From Drosophila miranda (Eukaryota > Arthropoda > Insecta > Diptera > Drosophilidae): 64,000 bases of DNA. This document shows positions 1 to 11,400 of the stretch, piece after piece; positions within the stretch are counted from its first letter, which is position 1; every line of letters starts with the position of its first letter. The position numbers and the translations under genes were made by a program. A model generated the notes under the pieces. The model ran no database searches. It had not been told where the DNA came from and saw only the letters and a program-made list of their open reading frames with translations. The stretch covers positions 11,452,001 to 11,516,000 of the forward strand of contig NC_046676.1 of assembly GCF_003369915.1 (NCBI RefSeq). The letters are read 5' to 3'.

Positions 1-421
1 AGTTTATTTATATTTCTAAGTATCACAATTTTTTCATTTCCTTTTTTTGTACCCCAAACAGCTGTGGCAATTGTTTTATTAGGGAGAGTACCCACAGGTC
101 CGATCCACTTGTCTTCTCTGCAGCACCATTGAGAATTGGTCGCGATTGGTGTGAAAATCCCAAATAAATATATGTGTTTATATAAATTTATAAGATAAAT
201 TAAGAGATTAGATTAAAGTCCTCGATTCGAGTACCAAATCGCAAGCGTTGTTGGCAACAAAACAAAGCAAATCGAACCGAATCTATTGAAAATAAGTAAA
301 TTTACTCAAGTCCCGCGCGCATGTCACGCCATATAAATAGAATAAATATGAATTACAACCTACTTATAGTTAATACTGATTAACAAAATCAATTGTTCGA
401 CAACGCTACTTCCGCCACAAA
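1..421. other. 3' flank of the first SLC17 gene
   Basis: No gene is visible. On the minus strand this is the 3'UTR and downstream region of the SLC17 gene that ends at 422. Candidate minus-strand AATAAA signals (TTTATT on the plus strand) lie at 75-80 and 3-8. Confidence 0.5.
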
Positions 422-2053
422 TCAATCCGTCGCCATCACCGTGTACCTCTCTGGCCAGCTAATTGTCTGCTCCAAGACAGGATCGATGGGTGGCGCGATC
501 GCAGGCGGTTGGCTCTTCTTTTCGCTGCAAGTCTCTGCATCCTTGGGCTTCAGATAGTCATCCGCATCCCAGGGTTGCGCCTTGGCCGTGCCCCAGACGA
601 GGAACACACAGTTTCCCACAAAGAAAATGATGGCGGCCAGGCCAAATACTATCTGCCATTGGCCACGATCGTGCTGAAGAGTTGGAAAAAACCAGGAGAT
701 ACATTGATTAGCTTTTGTTTCGGGCTTTTCACATTCAATGGCAGGGCTGACTCACCTTATCGGTCACGATCTCACCGGCAATCAGTGGCGTGAGGATGGG
801 TATTATATTCGCCACCGTATTGCTCAAACCGATCAGAATTCCGGCATGATTGGGCGAGAGGTCGATGGTATTTAGGGAGCTACCGATCGTAGCCCCACTG
901 TTGACGCCCACACTGAGTGTCATCAGCACAATGGCCAGTACTTTCTTTTCCTCGTTGAGGAATCCAATGCCGATCAGGGCGGCCGCCGGTATCCAGAAGG
1001 AGAGCGTATTGAACAGCTTCCGCACGGATGTTAGAGATAGGAACTTCTTCTTGAGCAGGACATCGGCCGCAATCAGATAGACATAGGAGAGCAGCCACAT
1101 GGCCAGGAATGGCAGCGACGAGAACACTGCATTGCTCTGGATGTCCATGTTGAGTACGCCGTTCATGTAGGACGGAAGCTCGGCTTGGAGCGTGCTCAGT
1201 CCATAGGTTTCAGCGCACCGCGTCACTAGCAAAGCCAAGAACGGAACGGACGTCCAGATGGCCTTCCACGGAATAGGAATTATCCGATCATGGAAGTCTT
1301 CGTTGTGCTGCAGCGAGGACTCTATGTACTTGCACTCCGCTTCGCCAATGAACCGGGATTCGGGCGCATTGTTGGATCCGAAAATCAGCCAAAGGACACA
1401 CCAGACGGCACAGAGAGCCCCCGAGACATACGAGATTCCCGGCCAACCCATGGCACTCTCGGCAATCATTCCACTGATGAACATGGCCAGTACAGTGCCG
1501 CAGTCGGTTCCCGTGTAGCTGAAGGCTCCCAGGCGATTCCGTTCATCTGGCGGCGACCACATCGCCAGGTGCTCCGTCACACAGGGGAAGATCACGCCCT
1601 GGAACAGACCTTGTAGGATGCGGATGGCGCAGAAGACCTGCCAGCCGCCCCAGGAGATGCACCATGGGGTCATCATGCTGAAGACCGCAGTGCCGAAGCT
1701 GGCAATGAACAATACGACCTTTGCACCATACCGACGACAAAGGAAGCTGCCTGGACAGAGGGTCACGATGTAGCCCCAATAAAAACTGGACAATATGTAC
1801 GATTTGTGCTTTTCCGTCCACTCGTATTCCTGGTAGACAACGGACCACGTCAGAAATGGATTTCTTTAGATGGAGGAACTCAGTGCACACTCACCGTAAA
1901 GTTGGGATTCGTTGTGGCAGCATTGGTCATGGCCACGATGGCTACACTGACGTTGAGGCGGGCGATGTGCATCGCGGTGAGGCCCAGGAAGAGCAGAAAC
2001 GATTGCAGATGGCGAATGCCAATGCGAGGCCCTTTAGCACCTTTGTTACTCAT
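422..2053 (-). CDS. SLC17-family anion/phosphate cotransporter, copy A
   Basis: A major facilitator of the SLC17 type (sodium-phosphate/sialin/VGLUT-like), expected to be a 12-helix plasma or vesicle membrane transporter of organic anions or phosphate. Its substrate cannot be read from sequence. Coding exons on the minus strand are 1895-2053, 756-1829 and 422-673, giving 494 residues. Introns are GT-AG; the first is 65 bp. The N-terminus runs into a first helix followed by ARLNVSVAIVAMTNA. Family hallmarks are SSFYWGY, GSFLCRRYG, RILQGLFQGVIFPC, the ERNRLGAFSYTGTDCG loop, GWPGISYVSG and the late NTIDLSPNHAGILIG. The ATG at 2053 aligns with the two neighbouring paralogues. Unlike them, exon 1 here is uninterrupted: 159 nt equals their 22 + 137 nt. 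The family is sure; which Drosophila paralogue this is (CG9825/CG9826/CG3649-type) is not. Confidence 0.9.
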
Positions 2054-2979
2054 TTTTCACGAGCACTGAACCGAGCGAGGGCAGGGGAGGGGAGGATCTT
2101 GAGGTCTGCACCGTTTGGTTGGCGGATCGCTTCTGGGCCTTTGCGATATTGTTTAAGCAGCATTTATATGACAGCTGAAAGCTTCGGGTGCTTGGCCCGA
2201 CCACATTCCCGTAATCATTCACATTACGGTCGTGTTTGCTTGCGGACTCGCAGGTGACTCCCACAGAAAGATGCCCTGTCGTTGGGAGGCGCGGGAGCAA
2301 ACACCGCTACTAACTTTGACGCAACTCCTCGATTCCAGAAGTTGATTGACGTCCCAGATCTATTGTACAAGAGAGATCATACATATGTATACGTATAGAG
2401 AGTACCCGGTACAAATGCAAATATTGTTGGGTTTACACAAAGTTAAGGTGGTAGCTGAAAAACACTCCCCATGCGATGCCCCATTTGCCACAGACTTGTT
2501 TATTTGTCCAAAAGATTTATGGCGAAAAAGCTCGAGCTTCTATCGGATCCAGGTGGACTCCGTTTAAAGCGGAAACTAAGTGCTATAACCAGGCAAAACC
2601 TAGCTTCCAGTTAACATCGTCAATGGGGCCATAAATGAATGATTCTAATTTATTTTTTGTATATTATTCTTTATGGTTCACGTCGCTTGAAACAATGGAA
2701 CGCGCCTGATAAGCGATGCTACCCGCTAAATAAATAATAAACTAATCGATAATGTACCCGAACCAAAGAGCCCAAGAGTGTTTACAATCTTTCTATCAAT
2801 TTATTGAACGTTATTATATTTAAACAGCTATAATCTAAGGCTAACCCAACCGACTCTTCGCTATTTGAAACTCGAGTGATTCCCCATCGAACCACTCGTG
2901 AGCGTCTCTGAGCAAAAGCTCCCCGGACTCAAGTGGAGAGATTAGGAATGCTATCGGGTCTGGAGAGTCGGAAATTGTA
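2054..2979. other. intergenic, SLC17 A to SLC17 B
   Basis: Holds the presumed promoter of copy A (about 2060-2300) and the 3'UTR of copy B. A minus-strand AATAAA for copy B is at 2800-2805. Open frames here match no protein I recognise and are not annotated. Confidence 0.5.
2800..2805 (-). terminator. poly(A) signal for SLC17 copy B
   Basis: Minus-strand AATAAA about 175 nt beyond the copy B stop codon. Inferred from motif and position only. Confidence 0.4.
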
Positions 2980-4832
2980 CTATCTGGATTTTTCGTCGAT
3001 TGCCTTCGGCTTGCGCTCGGCCAGCTCTGGTTCGTGGGGCTGTAAAAAGTCTTCGGCATCCCAGGGCTGGGATACAGCCGTCCCAAAGGCCAAAAATATG
3101 CAATTCCCCACAAAGAAAAGCACAGCCGCAATAATGAACACAATCTGCCATTGTGTACGATCACTCTAAAAAAACGAGAAACCATTAATAGATATTGATA
3201 TTTCTATGGAGTGGTGACAACCACTTACTGTATCCTCCACGATGAAGCCCACAACTAGAGGAGTGACTATGGGCACTACATTCGCCGCTGTATTGACAAT
3301 CCCCATTACAATACTGGCATGATTCGGCGAGAGATCGATGGTGTTGAGGGAGCTACCGATGGTGGCGCCACTGTTGAAGCCAACACTGAGTGTCATCAGA
3401 ACGATGGCCAGAGTTTTCTGGTCCTTGTCCAGGAATCCGATGCCGATCAGTGTCGCACACGGAATCCAAAAGGCCAGCGAATTGAAAGTCTTCCTAAGGG
3501 CAGTCAATGACAGCCGGTTGCCGGTAAGCAGAATGTCGGCGGTGATTAGGTACACATAGGACATGCACCACATGGCCAGGAAGGGCAGGGCCGAAAAGAA
3601 GGCATTGCTCTTGATGTCCATGTCGAGGACACCATTCATATAGGATGGGATCTCGGCCTGGAGTGTGCTCAGGCCATAGGTTTCGCAGCAGCGGGTTATC
3701 AATAAGGCAATAACCGGAAGCGAGCTGCAGATAGCCTTCCAAGGAATCGGAATAACTTTCTTGTGATAGTTCTCACTGTGCTTCAGCGACGACTCAATGT
3801 AGTGCAGTTCTGCCTCGCCTATGAAGCGGGACTCGGTTGCATTATTGGACGCAAAGATAAACCACAGAGCACACCATCCGAAGGCAACACCAGCGGAGAC
3901 GTACGAAATGCCCGGCCAGCCTATGGCACTCTTGGCTATCATGCCACTCAGGAACATAGCGCAGACATTGCCACACTCGATGCCCGTGTGGCTGAGAGCA
4001 CCCAAGCGATTACGCTCCGCTGGCGGGGACCAGCGCGCCAAGTGTTGATGAATGCAGGGAAAGAGCAGTCCCTGGGCGAAGCCCATCAGGACACGTATGC
4101 CGCAATAGGCCTGCCAGCCGCCAAACCCAATGAAGAGAGGCGACAGGGCACTGGTAACGCCGGAAGCGAAGGAGCCCCACAGCATCACACTTTTCACACC
4201 GAAACGCTTGCACAGATAACCCCCAACGAACTGCGTAAAGATATAGCCCCAGAAAAAGCTGGACAATATTAAAGCCTTCTGGGACTCCGACCAATCGTAT
4301 TCCTAAAAGACAATTAAAGGAAGTATTATTGAAAAACGCAACAGGGGGAATAGGGCTATGTCTTACTGGAAAATCGGTATTGGTGGACTCCGCATTCGTC
4401 ATGGCCACCACAGAGACACCCACATTGAGGCGACCCAAGTACATGCTGGTTATATTGAGAAAGATCAACAGGGCCTGGACATGCCGCATGCCCACAACAG
4501 GTCCTGCAAACAAAAGAAAACGTTACTCTTATCTTATATCTCGAGTACTTCCTGCCGCGCTAAGCAATTGAGTAAATAAATCTGAATTGCACTCGAGACA
4601 TCGCTATCGAACAGCCCACAAGCCAAAAGATTTATGACCCTTCGAAGAGCCACTTGTGTGTGTCCGACGAGCGAGTGGTCTGGACTTTAATCAGGCCACG
4701 GGCAAGGTCTCTCTCTTGACTCTTCAAGGGATTTACAAAAGTGTGTCAAACTGAGTTCAGTTCCCTTTCTATATGCTCAGATATCCATCAAAGTTCACTC
4801 AATTTCATACCTCTATTTGGTTCGACTGTCAT
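2980..4832 (-). CDS. SLC17-family anion/phosphate cotransporter, copy B
   Basis: Second paralogue in the head-to-tail cluster, same family and predicted topology as copy A. Coding exons on the minus strand are 4811-4832 (22 nt, ATG at 4832), 4367-4503, 3229-4302 and 2980-3165, giving 472 residues. All junctions are GT-AG and phases agree (22 + 137 + 1074 + 186 nt). The N-terminus is MTVEPNRGPVVGMRHVQ, then a helix and RLNVGVSVVAMTNAEST. Conserved blocks include SSFFWGYIFTQFVGGYLC, GLLFPCIHQHLARWSPP, ERNRLGALSHTGIECG and NTIDLSPNHASIVMG. The big exon is 1074 nt in both A and B, so they are close duplicates. The last exon carries the final helix and a charged tail ending EKSR. The tiny first exon was chosen because it gives the same N-terminal pattern and phase as copy C. 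Substrate unknown. Confidence 0.9.
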
Positions 4833-5150
4833 CCTTGAGGATTTATACGGAAATCACACTTTTTGAACACAGTCCGAACTGCAAAACTGTTTGAACTCGA
4901 ATGGATTGTGTTAATTTACACTTTCCCACATTTCGATTTCAATCGAACAACCTGATAATCGATATTCGGCTAATCAGAGAGATTATCCTGCGATAAGCTT
5001 GATCGCGTTCGTACGCGTCGTTCGTGGAATTTACTTATTGACTGCACTGTACTCAATCAAAAAGCATTGCGGAATGTCGAGATTAGTTAATTTGTAATTA
5101 GATTAGGAACAACATGAATTCCAAAGTATACGACCCTATACATATATATT

Positions 5151-5181
<31 letters not shown>

Positions 5182-5780
5182 AAGCCAACATCCAGAGCGC
5201 TGACCTAAGGCAACAGTGGATCTTGGTCATTCTCCAGCCATCAGCTGATACCATAAACCTCTGGACAATAGCCACCACTTGAGATAGCTGGCCCTGACAC
5301 GCGTAATGGGGAATACCAGAAACAGCTAAACTTTCCAAGAGCACTACAAACCCTTCTAAGCCAAAGCACTTACGATGGCATGGTTTTCCCTTATCGAAGT
5401 CACAGTTTTTGGGACCCCTAGTGGATAAACAGAAATGTCAATTTAATTGAACACCCATCGATCTTGTTCTCACCCGACCCATACGTCAATCGCAAGGGCA
5501 TTAAACACGTTCAATACTTCTGATAGCTCCAGCAATAATCTATGTTAGATAATGAAATTTCTATGGACTTATGTCGAACTGCCATTGCCCTTTTTCATCA
5601 AAGCTTCATCAAAATTGACACGGAAATAGGTTTATATTTGATTTATTTGTACTTTTTATGTCTAAACTTATCAATTAGTTTTGAATATTCTAAGAAATTC
5701 TGTGCTTATATGACCACGGACCAGCCGATAATGATTTTCTTTTGGAACATTATTCCTTCGAAATTTGTAGGCGCACCATC
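4833..5780. other. intergenic with (TA)n tract, SLC17 B to C
   Basis: Contains the upstream region of copy B and the 3'UTR of copy C. A TA-rich microsatellite sits near 5141-5177. No supported coding exon. Confidence 0.5.
5642..5647 (-). terminator. poly(A) signal for SLC17 copy C
   Basis: Minus-strand AATAAA about 135 nt past the copy C stop codon. Confidence 0.4.
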
Positions 5781-7691
5781 TCATCTTGTGGTTATCTCTA
5801 CTTTCTCGCTTTGTTGTGCCTCCAGTGCCTTGGCATTTCCTTCCTCCTGTAGAGTGGAGGACATTTGTTTGTCTAAAAAGTCGGGTGCATCCCATGGCTG
5901 GTTAACCATCTGACCGAAGATGAGGTAGATTATGTTGCCCACAAAGAAGATGACGGCAGAAATGATGAATACCACCTGCCACTGGACGCGATCGTGCTGC
6001 AAATATCAGAACCAAGATTATAATCAGGTGAACCACGTAGGGATCATATAGGGATCAGGACTTACATCATCCGTTACGATAACGCCAACCAAGAGGGGCG
6101 TTAGAATGGGCACAACGTTGCCCGCCGTATTGACGATACCCATGAGGATGCCAGCATGGTTGGGCGACAGATCGATTGTGTTGATCGTGCTGCCGATGGT
6201 GCTTCCGGCATTGATACCCACATTGGCGCACATCAAGACAACGGCCAGGGTCTTCTGCTCGCTGTCCAGGAATCCGATGCCGATCAAAATGATGGCGGGA
6301 ATAAAGAACGATATGGAATTGAACGTCTTGCGGATCCCTGTGATGGTCATGGTTCCTCCTGTTAGCAGGATGTCCGCAATGATCACATACACAAAGGCCA
6401 TCACCCAGGAGGTCAAGTAGGGCAGTGCCGAGAAGATGGCATTATTCTTCATGTCCATCAGCAGGACACCGTTCATGTAGGAGGGCATCTCCGTCTGCAG
6501 CGTGGAATAGCCCCAGGACTGGCAACAGCGCGTGATCATCAGGGCCCAGAACGGAACCGAACTCCATATGGCTCCCCAGGGAACCGGGATTGGCCCCTTC
6601 GCCTTCGAATCCTCCGCCTCTTTCGTGCGACTGGAGTTGATCGAGGTCTCAATGTAGTTTAGCTCTTCATCGCTGATGTACTTGGATTCCCGAGGCGTGT
6701 TGGCGCCGAAGATCAGCCAGATGATGCACCAGGCCACGCCAACGGCACTCGAAATGTAAAAGATTCCGGGCCAACCCATGCTAGAGGCGGCAATCTGGCC
6801 ACTGGCAAACATCGCCAGCAGAGTGCCACAGTCGAGACCCGTATTGGCCAGGGCGCCCAGTCGATTGCGCTCGTTTACGGGACTCCAGTTGGCGAGGTGG
6901 GCGTGGATGCAGGGGAATAAAAAGCCCTGGAACAGGCCCATCGCCATACGGATGACGCAATAGGCCTGCCAGCCGCCCCAGGAGATGCACCAAGGCGGCA
7001 GCAGGGCCAGCAGAGCCGATCCAATAGTCGACACGAACATGGTCATCCTTGCGCCAAAGCGACGACAGAGCCAGCCACCGAGGAACTGTGTCATGATGTA
7101 GCCCCAGAAGAAGCTGGACAGTATATACGAGCGCTGCTTTCCATCCCAATCATATTCCTGGAGGAGAAATAGGTAAGGGTTAGGCCAATGCTCAGAACAG
7201 AGATGTGGCAGACTTACAGGGAAATTGGGATTGGTGCTTTCGGAATTCGTCATGGCCACAATTGCCACGCCAGCATTAAACTTGGCCATATAGTTGACCA
7301 CGATCGACAGGAAGAGCAGAAAGGTCTGCACATGCCGTTGGCCAATTGCGGGACCTGAGAAATTGTCAAATAAGTCTGTTTAATGCCAATCACTCAACTA
7401 GATACACTTCATTAAGTAGCATTCATTAGCTCCAAGTAATCCAATAACTTTTTCAAGTTTGTACATGTGCAGCACTTAGTTTTATTACTGTCTCAAGCGT
7501 TTCCACTTTTGGCAATTCATTTCGAGTTTATGGTTCCATTTAAATCAAAATTTAAAAATGGTTTACGGCCTGATTAAGTTTTAGAATGACTTGACTTTCA
7601 CAAAATCGATCATGCTATCGTGTCCATATAGCTTTCAGTTAGGATTATCATTTTGGGATTTCTACTAACCCGTATTCGTTTCAGCCGTCAT
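5781..7691 (-). CDS. SLC17-family anion/phosphate cotransporter, copy C
   Basis: Third member of the cluster. Coding exons on the minus strand are 7670-7691 (22 nt), 7218-7354 (137 nt), 6066-7157 (1092 nt) and 5781-5996 (216 nt), giving 488 residues. The N-terminus is MTAETNTGPAIGQRHMQ. It shares SSFFWGYIMTQFLGGWLC, RMAMGLFQGFLFPCIHAH, ERNRLGALANTGLDCG and NTIDLSPNHAGILMG with the family. The big exon is 18 nt longer than in A and B; the extra length falls in the hydrophilic central loop (around SRTKEAEDSKAKGP), where such transporters tolerate change. Intron positions match copy B. The C-terminal tail after the last helix is long and charged (ends EKVEITTR). An anion transport role is family inference; no specificity residue can be read. 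Confidence 0.9.
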
Positions 7692-8404
7692 ATTAAATTT
7701 GTTCCGCACACGTCCAGGATCGAGAAGCAACTCAATTTGCAACCGACTTGTAGCTTACTTTACACCTTCTGCGTACTCTGTTTTTAGTGGGACTAATCGC
7801 AGTCTGAAGTGACAGCCGCGTTATGGAGAGTAAATCAGAGCACTTGACAAACACGATATCGATAACGAAGCCAGAAATCATGCCCACAGCGAGATAGGGA
7901 GTACAAGTGATAGGAATTTCATGGTTCTCAATGAATGGGAGGGTACCACGATTTTAATCCGGATGCGGAGATCTACACCGCACCGATAGCGATCGAAAGG
8001 GAAAGGCCCCCCCCTTTATGAAGCATCAAATACTCTGCCAGACCTCTTGTCGCAGTCATGCGCTTAATCAAGAGACAGTTTGAGATCTGGAGAGCCCCGG
8101 GGCTTACGTGTAATCTTATCGCTGACCATGTCAATTATCTTGACCGTGTTTACCCCTTGGACCTATCGGATCTGTGCACACCCAACACATGCTTCACACG
8201 ATCCAACCTCCAAAATATAGCGTCCCTCGGGGCACGAGCCGATAGCGAAGCGCTTTAATCAATCAAGGCGCCGTGCTCCAGCTTGAGTGGGGTTTCTGAA
8301 ACCCTTTCAGGTGTTCGATACGAGTATATTTCTTTTATTGCACTATAACGCTTACAGTATTCTATGCATATTGCTTGACTCGAGTTGCAACCAGAGAACG
8401 ATCT
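7692..8404. other. intergenic, SLC17 C to ankyrin gene
   Basis: Upstream region of SLC17 copy C and 3' flank of the ankyrin gene. It has a DRE-like TATCGATA at 7857-7864 and a C9 run near 8007. No convincing gene. Confidence 0.5.
8335..8340 (-). terminator. poly(A) signal for ankyrin gene
   Basis: Minus-strand AATAAA about 65 nt after the stop codon of the long ankyrin isoform. Confidence 0.45.
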
Positions 8405-11400
8405 TTAGCGACTCTCCTCCTCCTCTTCCTGAAGTCGCAGTATGTCCGCTTTGTTGATGAAATAATAACTTGGCTGCCGGCCCTTCAGGTCTTTGGTGGT
8501 GCGCTTGGCCCCGTTCTGAATCAGTATCCGACTGACGCTCTCCAGTGAGTTGGTGCCCATGGCATAGTGCAGAACAGTGCGTTCCAGCTGGTGGTTAAAA
8601 CAAGTAGAATCATTGAATGAACCTTAAAGTAAGACGCACTTACATTATCTGTGATCTTCAGTGCCTCGGGACAGAGTTTCACCAAGTGCTGAACCATTTC
8701 CTCGGACTCCTTCAGCACTGCTATGTGCAGGGCGGTTCGACCTGCGAATCAAAGCAATCGAATCAAAAGTGGTTCCTCTTTAGGGGGAAACGTTGGTGGT
8801 ACCGTAGTAGTTCTTGGTTTTAATCAACCACTTGGCATTGGAGACGGAGGTTAGCTCCCTCACTCTCTCCATATTGTTCTCCCTGATCATTTGGTGGAGC
8901 TCCTCGCGGGTCTCCTCCAGTCCTCGCAGTTTTTCCAAGAACTCGCCCAGGGCTTCGTGCTGTCGGGTGGCAACCACATCCCCAATGGACTGACCGTTCT
9001 CATCCTCAATGTCCAGGATGTGATCGTAGCCCTGCAATGCCAGTTGATCAAAGGGTTCGACTTGGCCTGAAAAAGAGTTGAATGGATGTATTCTGATCTC
9101 AATGCAATGGTTTGGCGACCGATCCTACCGATGGCAGCCTGGGCCAGGATATAGCGATCGATCTCTGCCGCATTGTTGGGCTGATTGGCCTGAAGGGAGA
9201 CATCGCGAGCGGTGCGATATAGCTCATCCCGGTAGCTGATATCGATGCCAGACTCCTCGATGAGGGTGTACAGTGCGCCGCGGCGATGGGATCGGGCGCA
9301 GGCAAAGTGCAACATGCTCTGGCCATGCTCGTCCCGTTCCTCCATATGCTGGACGGTCAGAATATCCTCCTCTTCGGCCAGCGATCGGGCATCTAGCTCG
9401 ATGAGATCTGCATTGCCGATGCCATTGCGACTGCCAACCAGCATCGGATTAGATTTGACCATGGCATTGGAGGTGGAAGTGCCCGTGTGGACTTCCACTT
9501 CGGTGATGGGCTTCCGTTCGCCCATGAAGTGCTGCAGATAGCCGGTGAGATAGGCCACGGGATCCTTGGGCCGTTTGTTAGCGATCTCGGTGAGAGCCCT
9601 GATCAGGGGATCGGCCAGAGCTTAAATAATGTATACATGTTATCGGTGGACTCCATTCCGTATTCCTTAATACTCACAGTCTGCCAGATATTTTCCCTGT
9701 TCCGTCTTGAAGATGGGATTGGCCTGAAAGCTCATGGACTGCGCCTGACCTGCACAGAGAACATACAGCATTAGTCATTCTCTCCATCTCAGGGATCGGG
9801 GGGTATCACACTCATGGGATAGAGTCCCAGGAAATCTATACTATACACAAAGCGAGAGGAGCGGGATGTTTGTGGGGAGGTAACAAACGAAGATGCGGAT
9901 GCCGATGGTGGAACTCAAAGAAACATTGCAAATCATATGGAAATCGGAACAAGATCACATTCCCGGGACGTATGTACGTAGGTGTAAACTCAAATCAGAA
10001 CTTACGATTACGGAATTTGGAATATGTGCGGCGTACGAAGAAGCTCAGCGTAAGCGGAGGAGTAGGTGGATATTGATGGCAATGCTGGGCACACAAGAGT
10101 CAAGAATCGATCAAGTTAGGTTCTATATAAGTATGTTTCTAAGATAACAGTAGGTACGGGTACGAGTACGATCATGTATGTTATGTACATTGGGGGTATG
10201 GGGACCTATCCCATCACATCCCATCCTATTCGCCGGAGGCTCAATTGCGATCCACAATGCTGTTCTTCTTGCGCTTGAAGATCTTCACCAGCATGGTGGC
10301 AATGTGCTTGGAGTTTGTCAGCGACATGTCCTTCTCGAGGGACAGTATATTGGTTACGGCGGTGCAATAGTCCTGGAACAGCACATACTCCACAATGCCC
10401 ATGCTCTGCATATTGATGAGCCGCACCGTGAGCTTGGACAGGCGGTTCGTCACCATGCTGAGCCCTCGTACGGCGCACAGGTGCCTTAGGTTGTCCATCT
10501 CCTTCATCAGATTGGGCAGCTTCACGATCGTCGTCATTTTGAGGCCTGTGCCCAGGAAGGCTGGCCTAGATTGCAAATATCCGAGCAGATAGCTCTCCTT
10601 AAAGTGCAGCTGCGTCTCCAGATAGGTCACGGCTCGTCCCACCCGCGTATAGGCCGCTCCCATATCGCCCGGATCCTTACTGCTCGTCGTCGAGATCACG
10701 CGCAAATGCTCCTGGCAGTTCAGCCACACGGCCATGTTGTGGGCGGAATTAACAAAGACGCCCCTGCCATAGGGCCAGAGGGCACCATTAAATGCTGTCG
10801 ACTCGGCTGCCTGCACCAGGTCTTTGGTGTCCAGCAGGGATATCATCAGACCCAAACTGCTGAGCATTAGGGTCACCTCCGAGTCGGGCTCGAGCAGCTC
10901 CGTGAGGGTATAGTAATTGCCGGACTCCGTCTCCCCAATGGCATCCGCAAAGCTGGTCGTGAATATCTTGCCCATCATGAGGCGCTCGGCCTGCTCCAAC
11001 TGGCCAATGGTCAGGTTCAGGGGAAGCTCAAGCTGGTCGAGATTGCGCGAGGCCTCCACAATGCAACGCGTGACCAGAATTGACTCATCGTCGTAGACGA
11101 AGGCGGCCGTATTCAGTCGATCCCCGTTCTCCATGGGAAAGTAGGCGAGACGCGGCTGCGGCTTAAAGTCGGCATCGATGCATAGGCAGTGCATGTCCTT
11201 GAGCAGCGGCACCAGGAACTCCTGGAAAACCACAAATACATCATAGTCCGGCGCGATAATGCCACAGTTGATGTCCTCCTCCAGGTGGCGGGCCTTCGAG
11301 GTCTTGCGCATCGCCGGCCACAGCACATCGAAGAGATTGTGGTCGAGTCGCGTCTGGCGGCGCTTGATCTTTTCGTAGACGGCACGCTTGAGGAAGCGGC

